DNA from: Flavobacteriia bacterium
GTDB lineage: Bacteria > Bacteroidota > Bacteroidia > Flavobacteriales > Flavobacteriaceae
Length of the DNA: 64,000 nucleotides
Reading direction: 5' to 3'
Assembly (NCBI GenBank): GCA_004293165.1
Contig: RDYL01000002.1
Coordinates: 248,001 to 312,000, forward strand
This document shows positions 51,516 through 60,417 of this stretch, piece after piece. The notes under the pieces are model-generated. The model had not been told where the DNA came from. It saw only the letters and a program-made list of their open reading frames with translations, and searched no databases. Numbering within the stretch: the first letter of the stretch is position 1; each line of letters starts with the position of its first letter. The position numbers were made by a program, and so were the translations under genes.

Positions 51516-52442
51516 TTATTCTCCCCAGTTATCTAATTCTTCTTTCGTCCATAACTCAGGAAAGAATATTCTTTTTTGGTATTTTGGTAACATATATTTT
51601 TTCCAATCACTTCCACCTGTAGCTTCGTGATTTCCTGGCACACTTTCTATATATTTTTTGGCTGCATTAAAGTGTCCCATAACCCAAGTAATATTTACGG
51701 TTACATCATAATGACGCATTGCAGCAACTAATTCTGGATTTTTTTGGTCTGCTTCTGGAAGTTGTTTAAACTTTCGCCACAAATTTATTGTGTTGTATTC
51801 TTCCATAAATTCTAAGAAAGTTTTTTTGTATTTTCTTTCGAATTCTAAAATTAGATACGATTTTTCACCTGTATGATAATCTTTTCCTGCGGCTTGCCAG
51901 TATAAATGTTCAAAAGCGTGATCATAAGGTGTATTTCTATCAATAGTAGCTCTAAAACGATTATCGATTAAGTTAATTAAGTCGGTTGAACTGAATTCAA
52001 TTAAACGGTATTGAGCCGATTGAAAACCACTTGCTGGCGTAAGTGTATTTCTAAATTTTAGATATTGTTCTGGCTCCATTCCATCTTTCATAATATCAAA
52101 AGAAGTAGTAAGCATATCAAAATAACGACTAATTCTGCCTAATTTTTCAGTAAAATAATCAGTTGATGGTTTTTCAGTATGGCACAATTGATCCATTTCC
52201 CAAAGAATCATTTTGAACACCAATTCGTTTAATTGGTGATACATTACAAAAACCATTTCGTCTGGCAATGTAGTTCTTTGTGTTTGAAGACTTAAAAGCG
52301 CATCAGTTTGAATATAATCCCAATAAGTAATGGGTTTAGCCCAAAGTAAACCTTCTAAATGAGTTGATGTGTTTTGATTAATTGCTTCAAATTTATCCTG
52401 AAGTTGGTTTAATTGTTCTTGAATTTTTGGAGTTACTTCCAT
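51516..52442 (-). CDS. kynA: Tryptophan 2,3-dioxygenase family protein
   Basis: The 308-aa protein is all-helical, with TDO hallmarks: ALLSLQTQRTTLPDEMVFV (substrate helix), KFRNTLTPASGFQSAQYRLIEF and WVMGHFNAAKKYI with the likely heme-ligand His. TDO opens the indole ring of tryptophan to N-formylkynurenine. The other kynurenine genes are absent from this window; hppD and hmgA nearby degrade tyrosine. Its ATG overlaps the DUF3108 stop by one base. Confidence 0.85.
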   Translation of the reverse strand: MEVTPKIQEQLNQLQDKFEAINQNTSTHLEGLLWAKPITYWDYIQTDALLSLQTQRTTLPDEMVFVMYHQLNELVFKMILWEMDQLCHTEKPSTDYFTEKLGRISRYFDMLTTSFDIMKDGMEPEQYLKFRNTLTPASGFQSAQYRLIEFSSTDLINLIDNRFRATIDRNTPYDHAFEHLYWQAAGKDYHTGEKSYLILEFERKYKKTFLEFMEEYNTINLWRKFKQLPEADQKNPELVAAMRHYDVTVNITWVMGHFNAAKKYIESVPGNHEATGGSDWKKYMLPKYQKRIFFPELWTKEELDNWGE

Positions 52443-53218
52443 TATTTATCTACTTTTACTTTAAATGAATTTTTTAGCCCTTTAAACGCATCTAAATCTG
52501 CTTTTATAGAACCTATTGCTAAACTTGCCTTAACACGTATTGGAATTTTATTGTCATCGTCTGAAATCCAAACAGTTAGACTCTCTTCCTCTTTGAATAC
52601 CCTTCCTGCCTGAACATAGGGTCTGAATATCATACAAGAAACTTTTCCAAATTTAGTACTAATATCTTCTCGCCCTAAAAATTTTAACTTAAACTTTGTG
52701 GTTTCATCATCAAAAAACATATCTATTGCAATTGACTCATTAATTTTTAACTTATCGATTGAAGGATGATTTCTTAAGTAATAAAATGAAGATACAATAT
52801 CTTGAATTTGTTCTGGTGTGGAAAATGTTTTTTCTGTTTTCTTTTTGTAATCTTTAACTACAACTTGGTTTTTATCTTGATTAAAAAAACCTTCTTGGTT
52901 TTTAGTATACCCTCCTTCATCAATTTTTCTAACAAATTGAAACGGTTTGCCGGTTTCTTTATCAAAATAACTTTCATAATTATCTTCTACTTTAAAAAAG
53001 AATTTAGTCATACCCGTTGTCCATCCTTTTCCAATTACATGATGTACTTTTCTGTTATTTTTTACGGCGTCTTTTATTTCTAGAGTAGCGTATCCAGCAT
53101 TAACCATACCATAATGAATTCTAAGCCTCAACCATTCACCAGTAGTAAAAGCGTTTTCTCTTTGCACAAATGAATTTGTAAAAACAAAAAGAACTATAAG
53201 TAAGATATATTTTTTCAT
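52442..53218 (-). CDS. DUF3108 domain exported protein
   Basis: In this 258-aa protein, the signal peptide (YILLIVLFVFTNSFVQ) is followed by a beta-rich DUF3108 domain over nearly the whole chain (TGEWLRLRIHYGMVNAGYA; TVWISDDDNKIPIRVKASL). Members are predicted periplasmic or outer-membrane proteins of unknown function; the fold suggests a lipocalin-like barrel. It is the first gene of the DUF3108-kynA-M23-pgi operon. Confidence 0.85.
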   Translation of the reverse strand: MKKYILLIVLFVFTNSFVQRENAFTTGEWLRLRIHYGMVNAGYATLEIKDAVKNNRKVHHVIGKGWTTGMTKFFFKVEDNYESYFDKETGKPFQFVRKIDEGGYTKNQEGFFNQDKNQVVVKDYKKKTEKTFSTPEQIQDIVSSFYYLRNHPSIDKLKINESIAIDMFFDDETTKFKLKFLGREDISTKFGKVSCMIFRPYVQAGRVFKEEESLTVWISDDDNKIPIRVKASLAIGSIKADLDAFKGLKNSFKVKVDK

Positions 53219-53361
53219 ATGTTTATAATTTATTTTTTAGCTGCAACATATGATATCGCTTTTAAAATTTAGGTTTGTTTTTTACAAAGTTTCAAAAATT
53301 GCGATTTCATAATTGTTTATTTCATATGAAAATGCAAATTCTGTTCCAAAAATAGTAAAAC

Positions 53362-53392
53362 AAAAAAACCCAGTCAAAAATATGACTGAGTT
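53362..53392 (-). terminator. Intrinsic terminator of the small RNA (or of hppD)
   Basis: AACTCAGTCA and TGACTGGGTT pair (one wobble) over a 6-nt loop, followed by a T run on the leftward strand. It is about 200 bp beyond the hppD stop. Confidence 0.8.
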
Positions 53393-53470
53393 TTTATGCT
53401 ATTAACCAACCAAAAACTATAAATTATGAAAATTTATTACAAATCAAGGCAAACTACCTCCCTGTTTTGC
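53362..53470 (-). ncRNA. Candidate small RNA downstream of hppD, about 110 nt
   Basis: A TACCTTTG -7 box (53476-53483) predicts a transcript starting near 53470 and running leftwards. An intrinsic terminator (stem 53367-53376 / 53383-53392, then T8) ends it near 53362. Near the 5' end GCAAAAC and GTTTGC can pair, presenting an AGGGAGGTA loop that resembles a Shine-Dalgarno sequence. No matching protein frame exists on this strand. It lies in the 374-bp gap between hppD and the DUF3108 gene. The alternative is that the hairpin is simply the hppD terminator; a 32-codon frame on the other strand (53426-53524) is also possible. Confidence 0.5.
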
Positions 53471-53475
53471 GAGTG

Positions 53476-53483
53476 CAAAGGTA
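53476..53483 (-). promoter_or_regulatory. -7 element of the candidate small RNA
   Basis: Read leftwards, TACCTTTG followed by C is a strong TAnnTTTG match standing free of any gene start. No clear -33 TTG lies 19-20 bp upstream. Confidence 0.5.
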
Positions 53484-53592
53484 TATATGTTTTTAAATTA
53501 TTCTTAGCTAAATTTCAACTTTAACATATTTTTATCGAAAACATTATTGTTTTGCAGTATTTAAATGGTTAATTGTTAATAATTTCGTTATT

Positions 53593-54753
53593 TTATAGCG
53601 TTCCTCGCAAAGCTTGCTCACGTTCAATAGACTCAAAAAGGGCTTTAAAGTTACCTGCACCAAAGCCTCTAGCGCCCATTCTTTGAATAATTTCAAAGAA
53701 AAGTGTTGGACGATCTTCCACTGGTTTGGTAAAAATTTGCAATAAATATCCTTCTTCGTCTGCATCAATCATGATACCTAATTTTTGAAGTTCGTTAATA
53801 TCTTCTTTAAATTTAGACATATGATCTTTTAATCTTTCTGGAATTGCATCATAATATGCTTGAGGAGGTGTGCTTAAAAACTCAATTCCTCTTGCACGCA
53901 TTTCGGCAACTGTAGTTAAAATATCATCTGTTGCAACTGCAATGTGTTGAACCCCTGGCCCTTCATAAAAATCTAAATATTCTTCAATTTGAGATTTTTT
54001 CTTTCCTTCTGCAGGCTCGTTGATAGGAAATTTAATTCTTCCGTTACCATTACTCATTACTTTAGACATTAAGGCAGAATATTCTGTAGTAATTTGTTTG
54101 TCATCAAACGATAAGAAATTCACAAATCCCATCACATCCTCATACCATTTTACCCAAGTATTCATTTCATTCCATCCCACATTTCCTACCATGTGGTCAA
54201 TGTATTTTAAACCAACCGGTGCTGGGTTGTAATCTGATTTATATTCAATAAATCCTGGTAAAAATGAACCTGTATAGTTTTTACGCTCTACAAACATATG
54301 CACAGTTTCACCGTAAGTGTAAATTCCTGCACGAACTACTTCACCAAACTCATCTGTTTCTACTGTTGGCTCCATAAAAACTTTTGCGCCACGTTTAGTA
54401 GTCTCTTCAAAAGATTTTCTAGCATCTTCAACCCAAAGCGCTACGATTTTTACACCATCGCCATGCTTTTTTACATGTTCTCCAACTGGAGAGTTACTTG
54501 TTAAAGCTGTAGTTAAAACTAATCTGATTTTGTCTTGTTTTAACACATAACTTACAGCGTCTTTAGACCCTGTTTCTAATCCTTTGTATGCGTGGGATTG
54601 AAAACCAAAAGCTGTTTTGTAAAAATGAGCTGCTTGTTTAGCATTACCAACGTAAAATTCTACGTAATCTGTTCCTAATAAAGGTAAGAAATCTTGCGCT
54701 CCTTCAAATATTTTTTCTAAGCCGTACTCGACTGATTTTAATTCTTGTGACAT
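53593..54753 (-). CDS. hppD: 4-hydroxyphenylpyruvate dioxygenase
   Basis: The 386-aa iron enzyme converts 4-hydroxyphenylpyruvate to homogentisate. It has two VOC domains; the C-terminal one bears the metal ligands in YIDHMVGNVGWNEM (His), GVQHIAVATDDIL (His) and TLFFEIIQRMGARGFGAGNF (Glu), the last also being the C-terminal signature. Normal length. It lies 53 bp after hmgA, so the two form an operon for tyrosine and phenylalanine breakdown. Confidence 0.97.
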   Translation of the reverse strand: MSQELKSVEYGLEKIFEGAQDFLPLLGTDYVEFYVGNAKQAAHFYKTAFGFQSHAYKGLETGSKDAVSYVLKQDKIRLVLTTALTSNSPVGEHVKKHGDGVKIVALWVEDARKSFEETTKRGAKVFMEPTVETDEFGEVVRAGIYTYGETVHMFVERKNYTGSFLPGFIEYKSDYNPAPVGLKYIDHMVGNVGWNEMNTWVKWYEDVMGFVNFLSFDDKQITTEYSALMSKVMSNGNGRIKFPINEPAEGKKKSQIEEYLDFYEGPGVQHIAVATDDILTTVAEMRARGIEFLSTPPQAYYDAIPERLKDHMSKFKEDINELQKLGIMIDADEEGYLLQIFTKPVEDRPTLFFEIIQRMGARGFGAGNFKALFESIEREQALRGTL

Positions 54754-54806
54754 AATTTATATTTTTAATTTAGGTTTTAAAAACCCTGAGTTGTTGTTGT
54801 TTTTAT

Positions 54807-55967
54807 TTATTCTTCTAACCAAGATTGATAATACGTATCATCAGCAATATTCATAGCCTCTTCTGTAACCATTAAAGGTTTGAAAGTATCTACCATTACT
54901 GCTAATTCTAACGTTTCTTTTTTACCAATACTTCTTTCTGCTGCTCCTGGGTGTGGTCCGTGTGGAATTCCGGCAGGATGTAAGGAAATATTTCCTGGTT
55001 TTACATCGTTTCTGCTCATAAAATCTCCATCCACATAATACAATACCTCATCGGCATCAATATTACTATGATTATATGGAGCTGGAATAGACAATGGGTG
55101 GTAATCATATAATCTTGGAACAAACGAACAAATTACAAATGCGTTTGTTTCAAAAGTTTGATGAATTGGTGGTGGTAAATGGATTCTTCCTGTAATTGGT
55201 TCAAAATCGTGAATTGAAAAGGCATATGGATAATTAAATCCATCATAACCAATTACATCAAATGGATGTGAAGCATAAACCATTTCGAAAATTTCGTCTT
55301 TTTTCTTTACTTTGATTACGAAATCCCCTTTTTCATTATACGTTTCTAATTCTTCTGGACGACGAATATCTCTTTCGCAAAAAGGAGAATGTTCTAATAA
55401 TTGTCCGAACCAGTTTCTATATTGTTTTGGTGTATAAACTGGTGAATGTGATTCAACAATAAACAAACGATTGTCTTCGGTATCAAAATCCATTTTATAA
55501 ATCATCCCACGAGGAATTACTAAGTAATCACCATATTTGAAATCTAAATTTCCTAACATGGTTCTTAATTTTCCTGTTCCTTGATGAATAAAAATTACCT
55601 CATCTGAATCCGTGTTTTTATAAAAATAATCGGTTGTAGATTTTCTAGGCGCTGCAAGAACAATATGACAATCTGAATTTGTCAATACAATTTTTCTACT
55701 TTCTAAAAAATCGTCTTGAGGCGCAACATCAAATCCTCTTAACTTATAAGATTGAATGTTGTTTGCTTTTGCAATTTTTGGCGCAACACTGTATTGTCTT
55801 CTGATTTCTTTAACCTGTGTAGGTCTTTGTTCGTGGTATGAATTAGTTGACATGCCGTCAAAACCTACCGTACCGAACAATTGCTCATAATACAAATCTC
55901 CGTTTGGTTTACGGAACTGTATATGTCTTTTATGAGGGATATTCCCTAATTTGTGATATATTGGCAT
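54807..55967 (-). CDS. hmgA: Homogentisate 1,2-dioxygenase
   Basis: The start is the ATG at 55967 (MPIYHKLGNIPHKRHIQF); an upstream in-frame ATG adds 12 residues unlike the family. The 386-aa cupin-type enzyme opens the homogentisate ring to maleylacetoacetate. Ligand regions: LHPAGIPHGPHPGAAE and HLPPPIHQTFETNAFVI. This is the shorter bacterial form, usual for Bacteroidetes. First gene of the hmgA-hppD pair; a TACTTTCG box near 56079-56086 is a possible promoter with one mismatch. Confidence 0.95.
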   Translation of the reverse strand: MPIYHKLGNIPHKRHIQFRKPNGDLYYEQLFGTVGFDGMSTNSYHEQRPTQVKEIRRQYSVAPKIAKANNIQSYKLRGFDVAPQDDFLESRKIVLTNSDCHIVLAAPRKSTTDYFYKNTDSDEVIFIHQGTGKLRTMLGNLDFKYGDYLVIPRGMIYKMDFDTEDNRLFIVESHSPVYTPKQYRNWFGQLLEHSPFCERDIRRPEELETYNEKGDFVIKVKKKDEIFEMVYASHPFDVIGYDGFNYPYAFSIHDFEPITGRIHLPPPIHQTFETNAFVICSFVPRLYDYHPLSIPAPYNHSNIDADEVLYYVDGDFMSRNDVKPGNISLHPAGIPHGPHPGAAERSIGKKETLELAVMVDTFKPLMVTEEAMNIADDTYYQSWLEE

Positions 55968-56126
55968 TTTCTTTAATTTAAAGTTATTAAATAGCTTTTG
56001 CAAGATTGTAAAACCCTGCTAATTAAATTAAAAAATTACTCACTCAGGATTTCTCTTGATGAGGAACTTTAAATACGAAAGTAAGCCTGCCCAATTTTTC
56101 ATCATTACAAATGTCGTAAAAAATAA

Positions 56127-58340
56127 TTAAAACCAAAAACCAACTGAAAACCAAGTGTAATGATCTCTTGTTTCAGGCGACCATGAATGCTTAATTTCTA
56201 CTGGTCCAATTACTGTTTCCATCCCATATCCAAAGGAATATCCTGAATAATTTGGATTAGCGAACCACGTCTCTAATGTATCAAAAATATTATTTCCAAT
56301 ATTGGCAAAATTAGCAATAAAATTAAAATGATGTTTCTTATAAAACTCATAATCTGCTGTAAGTGATAATTTTAAATAACTTTCTCCTGTTAGACTTAAA
56401 TAATCATATCCAAAAAAAGGCTTAATATTATTCACTTGTTGAAAACCATATCCTCCTAAAATAAAATCAAAATAAGGAATACTACGTTCTCCAATAGAAA
56501 ATCCGCCTTCCGATTGAAATTTAAACGTTATATTCTTAAAAATAGGTTGTGCAAAAGCAAAATCGGCTTTTGCAATGGAAAATCGTTCAAAACTATTATT
56601 ATAATCAGAAGAATAAACATATGAACGCAACTCTGAATTAAAGTTCCAGCCTGATTTTGGAAAGTACTTTTTATCAAACGAATCGTATTTTATAAAACCA
56701 AAAAATGATAAATAATTACTGCTTTCAAAAACTGAATTTCCATTCTGTAATGTTTCTGAACGTAATCTTAAATATTTGAATTCTAAACCGCTACCAATAG
56801 AGAATTTTTGAGCAAAAATAGTTTGCAAATAGGCTTGATTACTTAAATCAAAAAAATCAACATTTATCGTGCTAATATCTGGATCAATTGCTAAATCTCT
56901 TGTTATATTACTGGTTATATTACGATTAAACGTTGTTAATTTTGAATTAAAACCAAAACTCCAGTAAAATCCATTATCAATATAATAGTCAAAATTATAG
57001 CGAATGTTATCTCCTAAAATCAAATCTAAAGAAGCTACATCATTCTTAACTAAGAATTTTTTCTTTGTGTAATTCAACAAAATTCCACTTTTAAACAAAT
57101 CATCATAATGCAATCCAAACTTTAAAAAGGTATTGTTTTCATTTTCCTTTAATTGCAATATTAAATTTTGACCATCTTGCGCTTTTTCAAAATAATAATT
57201 TATGGCACTAAAGTTTTGTGTCGCATTTAAATTGGATATTCCTTTTTGTAGTTGTGAATTGGATATTTTAATACTCCTTTTAAATTTTAATTTACCCAAG
57301 ATATAAGCTCTAGTAAAATTATCAAGTTTATTAAAATCAACCTCTTTAATATAAATAGAATCTTGAACTACAATTTCATTTCGATTCTCTGATGTTAAAT
57401 TTCTGTAAGGCGCTAGTTCTTTAACAAACTCTAATGCTTTTTCTTTCCCTTTTTCAATTATTTCATTACCTTTTTCAAAATCTACAACTGAATAACCTTT
57501 GATATCTGGTTTTATATAAATATTAGTGGATTTTTGTTTTCCTTCCATTTTTTCAATCATGGAAAAATTATTAATTTGTGCTAAAAGTGATGTTACACCT
57601 TTTAACTCATTTCTTGTTTTTAAACCATCTTGAACATCTACTCCAATTACAATATCTACTCCTTTTGCTAATAATTCTTCTATAGGGTAATTATCTATTA
57701 CGCCGCCATCAATTAGCAATCTACCGTTAATTTCTACTGGACTATAGAGTGTTGGAAGAGCGCCACTTGCGACCATGCATTGGGCTAATATTCCTTTGTC
57801 GAGAACCATTTTTTCTCCAGTTTCTGCATCTGTAGCGATACATAAAAATGGAATTGGTAATTGATTAAAATCCCTTACATTACTCACATGTTGTGTTAAT
57901 AATGAAATTAAATTAAAATTATAAAGTCCCTTTGATAATCCAGAAGGCAATCCTAATTTAAATTTATTAAATGGTAATGTTAAAGCATAAATTTCATCAT
58001 TTCTTTTTTCATAAAATGATTTAGCTTCGCGCGGAGTATAATCTTGTAATAGGGCGTCTACATCAATATTTGAAAAAATTGAGTCCAATTGATTTGCGTT
58101 ATATCCAGAGGCATACAAACCCCCAACAATTGCACCCATGCTGGTTCCAGCAATATAATCTATTTTAATGTTTAGCGAATCAATAACTTTAAGCACCCCA
58201 ATATGAGCCAAACCTTTTGCACCACCACCACTTAATACTAAGCCAACTTTTGGGCGCTTATTTTGTGTATTATTGTCTTGTCCCAAGCTAATTTGAGTAA
58301 AAATTAGAAGACTTACCAACAAGTGTAGTTTTTTCATCAC
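56127..58340 (-). CDS. Patatin-like phospholipase with C-terminal outer-membrane barrel
   Basis: This 737-aa exported protein has a signal peptide to about residue 20. The patatin domain (about 32-225) holds the oxyanion loop LSGGGAKGLAHIG, nucleophile GTSMGAIVGG and catalytic Asp in IDGGVIDNYP. A POTRA-like linker (about 330-400) and a 16-strand-type surface-antigen barrel (about 400-737) ending in the aromatic YTWFSVGFWF follow. This is the architecture of PlpD-type Vd autotransporters. It lies 4 bp after uvrC and is co-transcribed with it, which is probably incidental. Confidence 0.92.
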   Translation of the reverse strand: MMKKLHLLVSLLIFTQISLGQDNNTQNKRPKVGLVLSGGGAKGLAHIGVLKVIDSLNIKIDYIAGTSMGAIVGGLYASGYNANQLDSIFSNIDVDALLQDYTPREAKSFYEKRNDEIYALTLPFNKFKLGLPSGLSKGLYNFNLISLLTQHVSNVRDFNQLPIPFLCIATDAETGEKMVLDKGILAQCMVASGALPTLYSPVEINGRLLIDGGVIDNYPIEELLAKGVDIVIGVDVQDGLKTRNELKGVTSLLAQINNFSMIEKMEGKQKSTNIYIKPDIKGYSVVDFEKGNEIIEKGKEKALEFVKELAPYRNLTSENRNEIVVQDSIYIKEVDFNKLDNFTRAYILGKLKFKRSIKISNSQLQKGISNLNATQNFSAINYYFEKAQDGQNLILQLKENENNTFLKFGLHYDDLFKSGILLNYTKKKFLVKNDVASLDLILGDNIRYNFDYYIDNGFYWSFGFNSKLTTFNRNITSNITRDLAIDPDISTINVDFFDLSNQAYLQTIFAQKFSIGSGLEFKYLRLRSETLQNGNSVFESSNYLSFFGFIKYDSFDKKYFPKSGWNFNSELRSYVYSSDYNNSFERFSIAKADFAFAQPIFKNITFKFQSEGGFSIGERSIPYFDFILGGYGFQQVNNIKPFFGYDYLSLTGESYLKLSLTADYEFYKKHHFNFIANFANIGNNIFDTLETWFANPNYSGYSFGYGMETVIGPVEIKHSWSPETRDHYTWFSVGFWF

Positions 58341-58344
58341 TTCT

Positions 58345-60141
58345 TTAAGATTGAATTGTCTTGTAAAAGTCGGAAATTTTTTTGGCTTTTGAAAGACCTA
58401 CAACCTCAGAAATTGCTTTTTCATCAGCTGCTTGCAATCTTTTAACACTTTTGAAATGTTTCATTAATGTAATCATAGTTTTTTCACCAATTCCAGGAAT
58501 ACTTTCTAAGCTATTGGTTAATGCTGATTTACTTCTTTTATCGCGATGATGTGTAATTCCAAATCGATGCGCTTCGTTTCGTAAAAACTGAATTACTTTT
58601 AAGGTTTCCGATTTTTTATCCAAATATAAAGGAACTGAATCGCCCGGATAAAACAATTCTTCCAAACGCTTAGCAATTCCGATTATCGCAATTTTTCCTC
58701 GCAATCCTAAATCATCAATGCATTTTAATGCGGATGATAATTGTCCTTTTCCACCGTCAATAATAATTAATTGTGGGAGCGGCTGATTTTCATCTAACAT
58801 ACGTTTATATCTTCGGTACACCACTTCTTCCATAGATGCGAAATCATTAGGCCCTTCAACTGTTTTGATGTTAAAATGACGGTAATCTTTCTTACTTGGT
58901 TTTCCATCTTTAAACACCACACAAGCCGAAACAGGATTCGTTCCTTGAATATTCGAATTATCAAAACATTCAATATGTCTTGGCTCTACTGATAAACGTA
59001 AATCTTTTTGCATTTGTGCCATGATACGATTCGTGTGTCGCTCAGGGTCAACAATTTGAATTTGCTTTAATTGATCTAAGCGATAATATTTGGCATTACG
59101 TTCGGATAATTCTAAAATTTGCTTTTTATCTCCTAATTGTGGAACTGTTACTTTGATATTTTCGCCCAAATCAATAGCAAAAGGAACCACTATTTCTCGA
59201 GCATTCAAATGAAAACGTTCGCGCAATTCTACTACCGCTAATTCTAACAATTCTTCGTTTGTTTCGTCTAGTTTTTTCTTTAGTTCTAACGTATGCGAAC
59301 GAACAATTGCTCCATGCGAAATTTGCAAAAAGTTCACATATGCCATAGTTTCATCAGAAATAATCGAAAACACATCCAAATTGGATATTTTAGGATTCAA
59401 AATAGTGGAACGCGATTGATAATTTTCTAAAACTTCAATTTTTTCTTTGATTTTTTGCGCTTCTTCAAATTGCATTTCCATTGCCAAATCGGTCATCAAT
59501 TTCTTGAAATCTTTCAAACTCTCTTTGAAATTTCCCTTCAAAATTTGACGAATTTTCTCCACTTGGTTTTGGTAGTTTTCTAACGATTCATAACCTTCGC
59601 AAGGACCTTTGCAATTCCCAATATGATATTCCAAACACACTTTAAATTTCCCTGAATCGATATTGGGTTTAGACAAATCGTAAGTACAAGTTCGCAATGG
59701 ATATAATTCTTTGATTAAATCTAAAATCGTATGAACGGTTTTAAAACTCGTGTAGGGCCCAAAATATTCTGAACCATCTTTAATCATTTTTCGGGTAGAA
59801 AATATTCTAGGAAATCGTTCATTTTTGATGCAAATCCAAGGATACGTTTTGTCATCGCGAAGCAACACATTATAACGCGGTTGTAGTTTTTTAATCAGAT
59901 TATTTTCCAACAATAACGCATCGGTTTCCGTTGGAACAACAATATGTTTTATCGTAACAATTTTCTTTACTAAAACCGATGTTTTATAATTATCGTGATT
60001 CTTGGTGAAATACGATTGAACGCGTTTTTTTAAGTTTTTTGCTTTTCCAACATATAGAATTTTTCCATCTTTATCATAATACTGATACACACCTGGATTA
60101 TCAGGCAAAGTTTGGATTTGAAGTTCTAATGGTGTTTGCAT
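58345..60141 (-). CDS. uvrC: Excinuclease ABC subunit C
   Basis: The 598-aa nuclease makes both incisions in nucleotide excision repair. The N-terminal GIY-YIG domain is DNPGVYQYYDKDGKILYVGK, with a UVR motif near 200-235 (MTDLAMEMQFEEAQKIKEKI), the RNase H-like domain with CFDNSNIQGTNPVSACVVF and IIDGGKGQLSSAL, and the C-terminal HhH pair (ESIPGIGEKTMITLMKHF). Normal length. It has a TATCTTTG promoter. Confidence 0.97.
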   Translation of the reverse strand: MQTPLELQIQTLPDNPGVYQYYDKDGKILYVGKAKNLKKRVQSYFTKNHDNYKTSVLVKKIVTIKHIVVPTETDALLLENNLIKKLQPRYNVLLRDDKTYPWICIKNERFPRIFSTRKMIKDGSEYFGPYTSFKTVHTILDLIKELYPLRTCTYDLSKPNIDSGKFKVCLEYHIGNCKGPCEGYESLENYQNQVEKIRQILKGNFKESLKDFKKLMTDLAMEMQFEEAQKIKEKIEVLENYQSRSTILNPKISNLDVFSIISDETMAYVNFLQISHGAIVRSHTLELKKKLDETNEELLELAVVELRERFHLNAREIVVPFAIDLGENIKVTVPQLGDKKQILELSERNAKYYRLDQLKQIQIVDPERHTNRIMAQMQKDLRLSVEPRHIECFDNSNIQGTNPVSACVVFKDGKPSKKDYRHFNIKTVEGPNDFASMEEVVYRRYKRMLDENQPLPQLIIIDGGKGQLSSALKCIDDLGLRGKIAIIGIAKRLEELFYPGDSVPLYLDKKSETLKVIQFLRNEAHRFGITHHRDKRSKSALTNSLESIPGIGEKTMITLMKHFKSVKRLQAADEKAISEVVGLSKAKKISDFYKTIQS

Positions 60142-60164
60142 TTTTTTTAGAAAAGAGTAAAGAA

Positions 60165-60172
60165 CAAAGATA
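60165..60172 (-). promoter_or_regulatory. -7 element of the uvrC-patatin operon
   Basis: Read leftwards TATCTTTG matches TAnnTTTG, 24 bp before the uvrC ATG. Confidence 0.55.
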
Positions 60173-60224
60173 ATAGAATTGTTTTAATTGGCACGCGGAT
60201 AGGGCGGATGCTTTACAAATCTGA

Positions 60225-60300
60225 TTTGAGTTTTTTTACACAGAGATTCACGGAGCTTTTTTTGATTTTGATGCTGTTGAAAAGAGGTACACAGAGACGT
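60225..60300. repeat. Worn copy of the ACACAGAGATT-type intergenic repeat
   Basis: The 276-bp gap between divergent uvrC and the aspartoacylase-like gene contains TTACACAGAGATTCACGGAG and, 40 bp on, GTACACAGAGACG. These are related to the phrases at 19726 and 23042. No gene is present. Confidence 0.4.
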
Positions 60301-60417
60301 TTTACTTTTAAACTTTTCATTTCTTCAATTTATATTCCAATAAAAAATTGATTTTTTAACTTGAACTTGCCCTTGTTCTTGAACTTTTCGTATTTTTAAC
60401 ACCTTAGAATCAACCAA

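Noticed and set aside
53426..53524. 32-codon + strand frame (MKIYYKSRQ...)
   Set aside because: It lies antisense to the small-RNA candidate, has no recognisable domain, and its codons overlap the -7 box and hairpin. Kept only as an alternative to the RNA.
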